Source: Amoebophrya sp. A120
Taxonomy: Eukaryota; Sar; Dinophyceae; Syndiniales; Amoebophryaceae
Reading direction: 5' to 3'
Assembly (NCBI GenBank): GCA_905178155.1
Contig: CAJINV010000016.1
Span: forward strand, 773,386 to 837,385
Length of the DNA stretch: 64,000 nucleotides
Below, in pieces: positions 52,248 through 63,691 of this stretch. Every line of letters begins with the position of its first letter. Position 1 is the stretch's first letter. A model generated the notes under the pieces. The model had not been told where the DNA came from. It saw only the letters and a program-made list of their open reading frames with translations, and ran no database searches. A program made the position numbers and the translations under genes.

Positions 52248-54586
52248 GTACAACCTTTTTTTTCAGAAATAATTCAAGAACGCGTGGTGGTGCACGTGCG
52301 CCGTCTTTGGTACATGATTTTTTTTTCGACGAACGATAGATTCATCTCGACTAGAGGAAATGCAGGGGGCGTTTGTGCAACAATTCTATATCGTCGTTGA
52401 TTTTCATGGTGCGCGACAGACTCTCTCACACGGTGACACTTTACATTAGCTGTGCCGTGTTTTTTTTTAGAGTCGTTGCGCTAATACTAATAGGCGGTGC
52501 CTGCTACTGTCACGTTTCAGTGTTTCGGGTATAGAAATCTACTACCTTACGGAAGTTTATTTCTTGATACCGGAAGTAAGAACTAAGCTATTCACTCTCT
52601 CCTAGAAACCAACTTTTTCGATTCTTCGCATTTGCTTTCTAGCTGTGCTGCCGCGCTCTCACATTTGATTCTTAACGAATTGGGTTGTAAATAGCTGTTT
52701 GCAGTTGAAAATAAAGTAGCAATTCGAACGTTTAACTGTATCTATATGATTATGTTGAACACCTGGAGCTGTTGGCGTTGTTGTTGACTGACTTCCAGGA
52801 ATCCGGATGCACTTACCACAGGAGGAAAAAAACCTTCGAAGCACGACTGGCGCAAGAAACTTTAGCCACCAATGCTACACCTAGATCGGCAAAGATAAAA
52901 GTAAAACAGCGCAAACTTCTTTGCATGACAAGAAGGCCCACGTAAAGCCGGGTAATATTCATCACGCGCAACCTTAGTTAGCGTAGTAGCGGCGCATCAC
53001 GCGCAACCTTAGCTAGTGTAGTAGCCGCGGAAGCAAAAATACGAATCATCGCGTTGCGTGTTGTGCCCGCTAAAGATAGGTGGTTGTCAAATACTACTTC
53101 GCGTAGAAGTTGACCCATTGAATATGTCTAGCGTGGGCGCAACACGGCACGATGACGTGATTTTGGAGTAATTTTGTTCTGAACTTGGTGAAACTGATGA
53201 ACTGACAAACTAAACCTGATAAAAACAACTACAGAGCGTTATTTTTTTTCGATGCAGTGAGAAGAGCATCCAACATTTGATAGATACTTTTATTGTGAAC
53301 AAAATCAACAGACCAAGACTGCCCTTTAAGACAAAACCAGCTCGAAGGACTGTAGTGAATGTTTTATCCTTACGGGCTTTTCCTTTTCCATTCCTAGTAC
53401 CAGAACCCCCGCCCCGGATTTCAATCCTCTTTCTATGCTTCTCCCCTAGCTGCCCTTTGAGACCTGATTGGTGGCACTATTCAACTCTTCTGGTTTATTC
53501 CACAAAGTTTTTTTTTCCTATTTTCTGCCGTAAATAGTACACCCACCTAGTCCGTCGAAGCATCTACGTGCAGCAAGTATCTATTTGCAGCACCTTAAGA
53601 TCTGTAGAAGTAAGTACTTCTTCTTTATCTATCCGCGCGTCTTTCATTAACGATCGTCTTTGTGTCGATTTTCATTTTTTTTTTTGGCGTGAAGCCAAGT
53701 CGGTGTCGGGCATCAAGAAAGCTCCAACGCCTATCCGAAGCTAGCAGCGCATGAAATCACTAAAAATTTAAACTCTTAAATAAACCTACTGGAATAGTAA
53801 GTATCTGAATCTGTCGAATAGGAGGAGTGCCCGCAATCATACATTCCTCGACGAAATGATACAGAATTTGTCGGGAAATAAGTGATTCTGGCGGCAAGGC
53901 TGAACTATAGTGCTCGACGTAGCTGCTGGGACATAATAATTGTTCTACTCGACTTGTTGTACAGAAACCACGATGGACCTCCACATCAGCAACGGAACTC
54001 CATCTTGATCCAGGAGTCGGAGCAGGGTGGTCGTGGAGGCTCATTTTCAACATCGCGGCGCTGGAGGCAGATAACTCGCTTGCTCTATTATTTACCCTGT
54101 CGGCAGGAAGTTTTTCTTGCGCACCATCGTCGACACACCCTCCACGTGTGCCGCAAAATCCTAAACCCCCAGCCGCCTCTACAACGACGTCTTCGTGCCA
54201 CGATTTTTTTAAACTGCGACAGTCAGCAGAAGTTGAACATCGGCGACAGGCGGTGGTCGTCCCGGATCATAGTAGTACGGTGCCACTACATGATGATCTT
54301 CATGTGCAGCTAGGAACAACATCTTCCAAACCGCTTCTGCAGCACACACGAACATCTTGCCCGTCGCAGAAGCACTCCTTCTCTTCGTTGCCGGAAGCGA
54401 ACATATTGCCGGAAAAAGACACCACCAAAGTAGCACCAGCACGACTTCCAGCTAGGACCAGTAGGAGCAGTACAACAACTTCCCGTGGTGCTATAGTAGT
54501 ACAACCACCTTTCGGTAGTAAGTTTCGCGCGATCATCATACACGGCAAGCAGAACTCTTTTCGAGAACAAAACGGATCACAAGAAG
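52248..54586. other. Intergenic upstream of kinase
   Basis: No gene recognised. A frame open over 54148-54586 overlaps the kinase start in another frame and is judged leader sequence. Confidence 0.55.
52966..53040. repeat. Tandem duplication, about 36 bp x2
   Basis: CATCACGCGCAACCTTAG occurs twice, followed by near-identical GTAGTAGC-containing sequence, in the spacer before the kinase. Confidence 0.7.
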
Positions 54587-57500
54587 ATGAAGCGCAACCG
54601 TTCTGTGTCCGGGGTCCCCATGATCCCGGTCCTGAACCCGCTCCACAGCTACGCCCAGCTGTTCCCCACGTTCGGCAAGGGGCTATACCGTTCCCCGAAG
54701 GATTTTCCGCAGGACTGGGAGGTTCTGAAGCAGCTCGGCACGGCGAACTTCGGCAAAGTTTTCCTCTTGCGGCACAAGCCGACGAACCAGGAGTTCGCGG
54801 TCAAGCGCATGGCGACCGACGAGAGGAACGCGGACGGACACATCAGCAGAACGGGCGTGCTGGAGCGGTACACGCAGCGGGGGGAGGGCGAGAACGCGAT
54901 CGTCGAGCTCGGCGTCTACACGTACTGCTCTTTCGGGAAGAATTTAGACAGGAAATTGAACTACCTCCGGGAAAACAAGGATTTAGAGACGCTCGGCGAG
55001 CTGAAGGGCGGCGAAAGCATGGTCCAGGACGTTTTGGATCAGACGAAAATATGCATTGCAAATTATTTGAAATTATCCAGCGATCTGGGTTTTTTTGTCA
55101 TGCAGTGAATAGCAAGATAAAAAAGATCTGTGATGCATAGAATCAAAAACATGCCAGCTTTCTTGTCATTCTGTGAACAAATAACTCAGTTTATTCCCAT
55201 GCGTTTCACGAATGAATTTGCAAGAACAAGCTGCCTGAAAAACCTGTGAAGATGCTGTGATGCCGTAGTACAAGCGTCCTCCTCTCTGCGATCTTCATGC
55301 GAGTTGTACTAACTATCACTTAGCATGATCAACTACACATAGTTTAGTATTCCAGACCCGGATCATCATGATCGATGATAACTTCTGAATGCATAGCAAA
55401 AGGACATGGCGTTGGTGCTGGTGAACCGGGGGCGGAGTGGGGGCTTCAGTGACGTCATGGGCGGCACCAACGTGAACAACTTGCATCTATCGCACGAAAA
55501 AACTGTTTCACCGTGATGATTTTGCAAGATTTGCATCACAAGTTTGTTACACATGACAAAGAAAACTTGGCATGCGTGCTTCCTAAGGGAAAACACAGCT
55601 AAAAATCCAATATCTTGCATGTGTAGCAAGACAAACACATGTGCGTTCCGTTCTATGCATCACAAGTTTACAGTGAAACAGTTTTTTCTCGTGATAGCAT
55701 CTAGACGAGGTGTACTACAGCACACCCGCAGGCGCGAAAACCTTTGCGAAGAACCTGGGGAACGATCCCAGACCGAACGGCGACAGTTTGGTCATGGGGG
55801 AGGTAAACGTGCCCTTTGTCAGCGGGGGGAGTGACGCCATCATGCGGAACAAGTTCAACGTGCCCTTCAACGAGGGGGAGCAGACGGGCGCGCCGGACTT
55901 GAGCACCAACCTCGAGAGCACCGAACTGGACGACTCCGAGTACGCGCCGCCCTACTGGATGGAACACAAACCCTGTCCGAACCTGCTGCGCATGTCGTTT
56001 TGCCTCATGGACAACGAGTACGTCTACGTGGGCACGGAAAAGTGCACCCGCGGCGAGCTGTTCGAGCTTGTCGCGGCGAAGAAGCGGCTCGGCGAGGCGC
56101 TCTGTATCACACAGAAAAAAGCAGGCAGGTCATATTTGTAATGCGAAAATAAATACACAAGAAAAGTTTGCATATCCTAAGCAGGATGCTATGAGGCCGC
56201 CCATGTCAGATTTTTCTGTGTATTTATTTTTGCATTACAAATCTGCCCTGCCTGCTTTTTTCTGTGGGATACTCTGCCGGTGTTACCTGCGGCAGGTGTG
56301 CGAGGCCGTGCTGTGGCTGCACGACCGGGGCATCTATGAACTGCAAAAGTATCGTATTCGTATAAATGCATTACAAATTTCCTCAGCGTCAGAAATAAAA
56401 TTTGTAATGCAGACTTGCCTTGGGAACATGCAAGACCTGCATTTATACGAGTGCGATACTTTTGCACAGGATAGCATCGGGCACCGGGACATCTCGCTCG
56501 AGAACATTTTGCTCACCGACGAACCCGTATGGATGTGTCAGGTTTGAAATCGTCAAAGTTGAAATAGTTTGTCATGCATAAAACGGATACCAGTTAGACC
56601 TACAGTTTGTAGTCGGCGCATGACAAATTTTCCCGGCCCTGGAAGCGAGTCTGTCATGCGGTTTAGGGCAAAAGAGCTGCCTTCTGTCATGCTAGTTAGC
56701 AGCCCAACTTTTGACCCTTGCCAGGACTATGACCTGCCTCCCGTTGGTCCGCTGCAATAGAGTCACTTTTTGCATCGCATTTTATGCATTACAAATTATT
56801 TCAACTTTGACGATTTCAAACCTGACGCTTCCATAACCCGAAGACCGGTGTATCCGGCTGATGGATTTCGGGATGTCGTGCAATCTATCAAGTGCAAAAA
56901 TGTCTGGGTCTGGAAGAATGCAAACTTGTGACGCGCATTTCGGAACACACAAAAATCTCTCATGCATAGGTAGCAAAAGCTACTCACTTTCTGTCACCAA
57001 AGTGGGGGATTTGTCATGCGGGTTCGGCATTGCGGAAGCTTCTCGAAACCTGTGATGCTAGAGCTTCCATGCCAGACCTTCTGTGTCATGCAGAAACGTC
57101 ACGACTCTTGCTCTTCGAGACACAGACACTTTTACATTTGATACAATCTGTACCGCGAGCGCACCGACGACGAGCAGGCCGCAGCGGAGGCCGCTGCGGC
57201 GGCCGGGAATAAATCCACAGCAGACGGGACCACCCGGCTGACGGAAGCCAATCACGACGCCTCCGAGCTGCAGCCGAAAGTCGCGCGGACCGCGGGGAAG
57301 GTCCGACTCTCGGAGAGCGGGCGGGAGCTAGAAGACGTGCACTACTCCTATGACTTGCTCAAACGTGACAATCTCAAACGCTACAATAGAATGTGGAGTT
57401 TGTATTGCATGATGAGCATGACAGACTCGCACAGCTTTCCACCTTTTGCAATACAAATTTCGCCAGATTATAGTGGGGTCTGGGGCTCCGGAACTTGTCA

Positions 57501-59014
57501 TGCGCAATCCTATGAGACTTGGCTAGATCATGCAATCTTGCATCACAGATTTCCATATTCTATTGTAACGTTTGCGATTGTAACACCTGAGCGGGTTATA
57601 ACTCCGGGTCCGTCGGCAAGGACTTGTACCGGCCACCGGAGTATGGATTGCAAATATGTCTGGGTCTGGAAGATTCCGAGATTTGTCATGCAGTTTTTCC
57701 AAGCTCCACCAAGGCTGGAATGCAGGGCATTGCATCACAGGTTCTGCAGCCCCTTGGTGATGCCTATTCTGCATGAGAAATCAGCGCCCTCTCAGCATGG
57801 CCAGAAATGGGGACCTTTTGCAAGTCATGCAACACAGATTTTTGTATGATGCGCAACACGCATGACAAGTTCGCATCCTTCCAGCCCCAGACATTTTTTG
57901 CAGTTGATACGGAGCTGTACCACGGCACCCAGCAGAACTTCTACAAGGTAGCCCCAGTGGACGTGTTTTGCTGCGGTGTGGTATTTATCAAATGCAAAAA
58001 TGTCTGGGTCTGGGAGATTGCGAGATTTGTCATGCTTGTCTGGCATGACTCTGAACTCTGTGTTGCATGGCCGCGAAGAGCTCCTCCTCCCTGTCATGCA
58101 AAAACGCAGTTTCTCATGCGCTCGGCTAGCTGGCCGGGCTGTACTGATCAGGTGTGGTGGGTAGCTCCCGACTGGTTGGTACTTTTCATGGGGCGACTTG
58201 CCGTGGTAGCGCTCGGCTTTTGTATGATGAGGTCGCCGAAAGTGCTTCCTCGCCCACCCCCCGGGGAGGGGATCCTTGACCTGTGGCGCTGGGAGCGGGT
58301 GTCCACTACATGATGATGATGATGATGACGCAACTCAGAGCCATGGAAAAAACTTGTCATGCTTGGCAGCGCATTATAGTGAGTTCACCATTCCCTTTTT
58401 TGCGTCACAAGTTTCCAGACCCAGACATTTTTGCATTTGATAGCAGTCTTCATGATGCTCACCGGCAAACCGTTGTGGAGGAGATATCCTAAGGAAAACC
58501 GTCCCCACGACCCCATAGTCAGGTTGGGGAATGTGCTACACAAATCCACACGCTTTGGCGGTCCCGCATGACAAGTTTTCATCTGGTGTAGCATGGTGCT
58601 GCTTAGCAGGGAGAGCCGCATCACAAAGACGCCTGCTCATCCTGTTTGCAGCATTACAAATCCCAGATCACGTCGACTGCAAATATCTCTCATGCGGATG
58701 TGCATTGCAGTTGTTTCTGTGGATGCAAATCTGCATGCCAACTCTGGGGTGGGGACGTTTTTACATAGGATAGGAGATGCACCATGAGCGACAAAGTCAC
58801 TGCTTTCCTTGCGGAGGGCGGCGCGGCGAGGTTCGACAGTAACTGGCAGCGGTTAGTCGACGGCTGGGGCTTCCGAGAACGGTTTTCCGCTGATGCGCTG
58901 GATTTGATACCAAAAATGGTGCACTTCGATCCCGGCAGAAGATGGTCGATACCGGAGATTTTGAAGCACCCCTTTTTCATAGAACCGGAAGGAGACGGAA
59001 AAACGGATCTGTGA
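54587..59014 (+). CDS. Divergent eukaryotic protein kinase
   Basis: Ser/Thr-type kinase by catalytic-loop sequence. Exons: 54587-55049, 55401-55487, 55702-56104, 56277-56334, 56479-56527, 56841-56885, 57149-57348, 57606-57641, 57915-57985, 58448-58484 and 58778-59014 (TGA); 562 codons exactly, and every junction is an introner. The glycine loop LGTANFGKVFL is at 50-60 and the ATP-binding Lys in AVKRM at 71-75. HRDISLEN near 339-346 is the catalytic loop (Asp 341, Asn 346). The DFG is near 362-364, YRPPE near 443-447, and DVFCCGVVFFMMLTGKPLW is the F-helix region. FDPGRRWSIPEILKHPFF closes the fold. Large insertions lie between the ATP Lys and the catalytic loop (about 100-300) and inside the activation segment (about 370-435, Ala/Glu/Gly-rich). 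Introners sit within the catalytic core, including between HRD and DFG. Subfamily not assigned. Confidence 0.92.
55050..55395. mobile_element. Introner, family N (A-related, divergent)
   Basis: TATGCATTGCAAATTATTTG left, TCTGAATGCATA right. TSD GAAAA at 55045-55049, GCAAA at 55396-55400. Confidence 0.8.
55488..55696. mobile_element. Introner, family L
   Basis: TSD GCATC at 55483-55487 and 55697-55701. Body in the opposite order to the L copy at 22180. Confidence 0.92.
56105..56271. mobile_element. Introner, family O: near-complete hairpin
   Basis: 167 bp, of which 55-bp arms (56105-56159 and 56217-56271) match at 51 positions. TSD CTCTG at 56100-56104 and 56272-56276. Confidence 0.94.
56335..56473. 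mobile_element. Introner, family C
   Basis: TSD GCATC at 56330-56334 and 56474-56478. Lies two codons before HRD of the kinase. Confidence 0.94.
56528..56835. mobile_element. Introner, family P
   Basis: TIR of about 50 bp including GTCAGGTTTGAAATCGTCAA. TSD ACCCG at 56523-56527 and 56836-56840. Splits HRD from DFG. Confidence 0.94.
56886..57143 (-). mobile_element. Introner, family A (subtype c), reverse orientation
   Basis: The body is the reverse complement of the copy at 10661. TSD CAATC at 56881-56885 and 57144-57148. Confidence 0.93.
57349..57600. mobile_element. Introner, family E
   Basis: TSD ACTCC at 57344-57348 and 57601-57605. Confidence 0.93.
57642..57909 (+). mobile_element. 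Introner, family A
   Basis: TSD CGGAG at 57637-57641 and 57910-57914. Immediately follows the kinase RPPE motif. Confidence 0.93.
57986..58442 (-). mobile_element. Introner, family A (subtype b), reverse orientation, with insert
   Basis: The body is the reverse complement of the copy at 1165, lengthened by about 210 bp (about 58118-58328) ending in repeated ATG units. Flanks GTATT (57981-57985) and GCAGT (58443-58447) match at 3 of 5. Confidence 0.85.
58118..58328 (+). mobile_element. SINE-like insert with (ATG)n tail, nested in introner
   Basis: GC-rich sequence absent from the sister copy at 1165, ending in about six ATG units. Exact ends are uncertain, and I could not define its TSD. The words before the tail (GGGTGTCCACTAC) loosely resemble those of the insert at 29332. 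Confidence 0.5.
58485..58772. mobile_element. Introner, family F
   Basis: TATCCTAAGGAAAACCGTCC left. TSD GGAGA at 58480-58484 and 58773-58777. Confidence 0.93.
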
Positions 59015-60905
59015 GGAGGGCGGGTTCATCTGTTTTAAGTATTTATGGACCCACGTCGACGGACATCGACCCAGCAAGTCATCGACTACTTTTTTTTCAA
59101 CACGCGACTTTTACTTTAGAAAGATTCATTAGAACAACTTCAAGCTAGCCTGTGAAAAACAATACGAAGAACGCTGACGCGGGTTGTAGTTGACTGTGGA
59201 AGTACCTTTTCTGTTTCGTATGAAGCAAGAGGAACGACTACAGCGGCGAAACCGAAATCCTAGCGAGCAGCTGTGTAGTAGCTCCGAACCCGGGGTGATG
59301 TTTCAGCACCGAAGAATGTGTGGGTTGTTGTCTCACCAAGAAGACTAAACACACAACCACACAAAGACAACTTTATTCAATTTTTTAGAAGCGCGATCGT
59401 TGTCATCAACGCGATCGAGAAAGTGATCAAGCAAGTGTGTTGGAAAATAAACTCTTACCCTTATCAATCTCTCGTGTGTCGGACTGCAAATCAGTCGATG
59501 AAAATGATTTTCCGACTTAGGGCTGCGAACAGTTTCTCTTGCTCACCTTCTTTTGGAAAAATCGCAAAAATCGAAGAAGGACGGAGTGGTCTTCGGACTG
59601 TTTCAATTTTCATTTTGGGCGGTATATTAATTATAGGTACTGGCTTTTCAGGAGGAAAAGATACATACGGACGATATTGTTTTTACAGAACTTATTTCCT
59701 GGTACGTACTTCAACTTCTAGACAGATGGATAATAGCATTCGCATGTCCGAAACTTTGACAACAGGGCGGCGGGCTATTCTGTCTAAGAGAAAATCATCG
59801 ACACACACATGATATCAGGTTTTGATTGCAGCTAGGAAAAGGAATGATGGTGGCCAGATGCAGCCATACTTCGGAATAAAGCGGAGTAGCTATGACTCGA
59901 GCACTGAACATGAAGCCACAAAATTCGTAAAAAAAAGCCGCCAGTCTCTTCGGAATATCAGACACACTACTTTTCGAACAGTATTGACGTGAAATGGTGA
60001 CTTTAAGAGCTTCAATGACTGCCACAGACCAGCAAAGGTTCTTGCTCACGGATAAAACAATAAACTCTTTATAACAAAAGGGATGAACCATCATCGAGGG
60101 TATGACCAACATGGTCCTCTTCTAGAAGCGGAACATCGAAGTTAAAAATGCCCTTGCTGCATGAGAAAATTTATACCTGATTGATAATTGCTGGTAGCAT
60201 CACCAAGCGTAGAGAAGAAATAGTACTATAACCCTTCTGCGTGTGGTAGGAGAAGCTCGCGGAGGTACTGTAATTTCTTCGCAGACCGGCAGGGAAGGAA
60301 GCAATTTGTTGTTGGAACTTGCGCACGTTTTCCAACAATAAATCATTGCAGAGTTCTAGTAAAAATATCAAAAAGCGACAGCAGCAGTAGAAGTACCTCT
60401 ACCTATAATTTGCACCCAGAAGTAGAATTACAATTACGACCCTGAGCTAGGCGATCAGAAGGCCGCTCTTTCATTTTAAGAAAGCAAAATCGCTTTCGTT
60501 ACAGACGCAAATAACGCCCACGGAAAATTATGACAACTACGACACAAAAAAAGAAAAACTGTCAGTGCTTTATGGGAGAGATTGAAACCGGCGAAATCGA
60601 GAGCATGATAAGAAGTGGCACGACGTCACTTGAACGCAGCTGCTCGATTATCCGACGATTAAGTAGATAGTAATCCTACATCCCGTAATAGAAACTTTCT
60701 CTGTTTAAGTACTTTTCGGATATTTCCCTTTTCGGATACTCGCACTGCTATTGTGGATTAACTTAGAGTGGTAAAAAATTGGAGCGCAATTGTTTTTTTT
60801 TACGTCACAAGAGGAGGGTGACGTCATGGAGATTCCCCGAAGTAAATTCGAGGTTGAGTCTTCGTGTCTTTGACACTAGTTCCAATTTTGAAACTCTGTC
60901 GAGGT

Positions 60906-60934
60906 AGGATAGCACTTTAATAAAGTGCTATCCT
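60906..60934. repeat. Perfect 14-bp inverted repeat
   Basis: AGGATAGCACTTTA, one base, then the exact complement. It sits in the gene-poor stretch and could form a tight hairpin or be a protein-binding palindrome. Confidence 0.7.
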
Positions 60935-61278
60935 CCCCTTAGGGAACCGGAACAAGTACTAAAAGGAAAGAGTAGCTGTCACGGGGTACGAAAGTACTTA
61001 TGATGTCAACAGGGCATCGGTCTACTTGGTAAGGGAACCAGCAGTGACAAGTAGAAGTAGAGTCTCTAGAAGTAGCAGACAACACGAGCTATATTTTGAA
61101 AACGATAATTCCTTCGCCGTGCAGGCGCAAGCGAAAGCATAAGTATCAACGCCACTGAGGCCGACGACCTTCTTGTGCAAAGAAAAACAAACGCCCTAGA
61201 AATCAGAGGTCTTGATATGATGTCATTTGTAAAAATGCGCGAACGAAAAGGGCAAGAGCCCGCCAATCGTTCCTGAGT

Positions 61279-61330
61279 TTTTCTAATCGGAATAGCAGCA
61301 AAATCGTAATCGGAATAGCAGCAAAATCGC
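61279..61330. repeat. Tandem duplication, about 23 bp x2
   Basis: AATCGGAATAGCAGCAAAAT with small flanks repeated twice in AT-rich intergenic DNA. Confidence 0.7.
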
Positions 61331-63691
61331 GAATACATATGTCGACCGAATAGGTAGATAGTGTTCGCCCACAATAGAGCAGAAAACATCTGTTTGCCTT
61401 TCTATTCGTCTTTGCTGCAAGGAAAGTTTCGGTTTCGATTGCAACCACGTCCGAATTATACTAGCTAAGGATTACATTTACAACACAACGCACTTTTTGC
61501 ACCACTTTTTCTGAAATTGGAGATTTATTTCTCACTTGCGACGACAAGAAATCATATTCGTGCAGCACGACGAACCGGCGACAATCACAAGAAGCAGAAG
61601 GGTGCACACTCTCTTGTGTACTATTTTCTCGAAATGACAAAATCAAAATCTCTACGCAACGGCGCACGACTGGCTCCTCTCTTCCGCATTTTTCGCTGGC
61701 TTCGGCGAGAATTGAGATTGACGCTACGAAAGAGCTTTTTCCGTGTGTCTGTGTTGTATGTACTCATGAAGACCGACAAGCAAGGGCTTGTTCTATTTAC
61801 GTTTATGGCAACATTTCTCCCTCGGCGAGCAATATAATCTCTCGTCCTTGGCTCGTGTCGGCTTTTGTTGCAAGTTTCGGAAACCAACTCTTCATCTTCC
61901 AATGTTGTTTTCGTTTCGCTTTCCGATTCGTTATTTTTAAGTTTAGAGAGAATCAAATGGGCGTCAAAATAAACGGCGTCAGGCCGATGGCTGGAAAAAT
62001 TTCTTCTAGTTTTTTTTTTCTAAATGTCAATGACAACTCAATAAAGCAGTTTTCAAATAATACCAAGCCCTCTGCCGTCAATAGGAAATGAGAGGTTTTT
62101 CATACAGAAAGTATAAAAAAGGAGGGGTTCTGTAGCAAAGCGCTTCTGGTTTCGGGAAGTTAAGCAAATCTCTGTGGCAAGAATCGGCCTTATGTACTAC
62201 AAAGTCTTGTTGTGTGTAGCTAGCGAGACAAATACAGTCAAAGCAGGGTTTGCTTTGTCTCACACAAAAGTCGCTTTTCGAGAACTTCTTCGTACTCACA
62301 GATTGCTTGTATTTTTCAATATATAGAAGTCAGAATTCTTCTACTTCTGAAGAAAACGACAAAAGTTCCAGTACTAGTCCGCCCGTATTTATTATTTACT
62401 ACGACCACCTACTTATATTTTGATTTTTCGCTTGCGCGTTAGCTAAGCAGTGCGACCTCCACCGCTGCAGTACCGCTGCTACTGAAAATAAGTAACGCGG
62501 AGCAAGGGACATTCATACACTTACACCCGAATCAGGATGATGGTACCGCTCACCGAAATAATCAATTTCGAAATGTTTTGTTGAAAAAAATCGATCGACT
62601 GGACTCACTAGGGGCGTGATTTACCTACTGTTGTTTCATGACCTGCTGGTTCACTGCATTTATTTTCTTTTGTGTAGGAAAAGAATTTAGAATAAGAAAC
62701 CTTAACTTTATTGACTGGTTGCAATTGCATCAATCTTCACTCTCATCATGCCACCGCTGGCAATGACAGTCTCGCATCCACCGTCGTCGAGACCAAAGCC
62801 TGGGCAGCTACCGCAGTATTTCCTGCATCCGGTTTCTTGAAAGATAGCCACTCTCGTTCTGTTCTTCCTCTTCCGAAGTAGATCGGAGGGTCTCACTTTC
62901 TGACGATCGCCTGCAACGATTGAATAGCAGTTTCGATCACAGGAACTACGCTCTTTAGAAGTTTGTTGAGTATTGAAAGATCCGATTGCAGGAGGCGCGC
63001 TAAGGATCTCTGACGCACCACTCAGATTTTAGCGCCCTGGTTTGCCACTGCGCTTGCTTTTCATGCACGCTCACATTCATCATACTGTTGCTCTTGCTGC
63101 CGATGACTTTGGCATGGAGAAGCTTATAATTCAGGGCTGATCATGATCAACGTGAGGATAATGATAGACAAAATGCATGATGGTGGTTCTGTCACAGGCC
63201 GCCGAACACGCAGCAGCGTGTTGTGATGTGTTTCAAGGAAGAACGATCAAAGCAGGATCAGACTCCAACTGTATTTTTACAGCTTTGTTTCGATCCAGAT
63301 TTCCATTTACTCTTTTGTAAAGCCTACATCTTCGAGTTCGAGTTCCACTTTAAGCTGCTGTTTTGGTTGTCTACTTTGTCAGTCCAGAAACCATCATCGC
63401 ATGAAAATTTTGGAAGAAATTGTATGATAGAAACGAGGAAACTATAAGAAGGTTACAGTACTCGCTGTCGCTACAGATTTTTGTAAAATCGCGAAACCGA
63501 TGAATCAAGTACGAGTATCGGTACATCTAGTGTATTACAAGAAGAAATCCTAAAGCCATATACAAAATTTCTCAGAAGAACTTTATCCCGAGGTAAAAGA
63601 AACTTACCCGCGGCATCAAGAGCCTTCTAGCTATCGATAGAGCCGGTCAACATCAACTTTTCCAACAACAGAAGACAGAAACAAACAAGCT

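Larger units (their letters stand above)
59015..63691. other. Gene-poor AT-rich stretch, kinase to adenylate kinase
   Basis: 4.7 kb without a recognisable exon on either strand and without introners. Short ORFs only. Contains the palindrome at 60906 and a tandem repeat at 61279. Confidence 0.55.

Noticed and set aside
54148-55140. 330-codon ORF overlapping the kinase start
   Set aside because: Out of frame with the clear kinase domain; its downstream half is a shadow of kinase codons.
59318-59812. 164-codon ORF on +
   Set aside because: No ATG at its start, no recognisable domain, AT-rich context.
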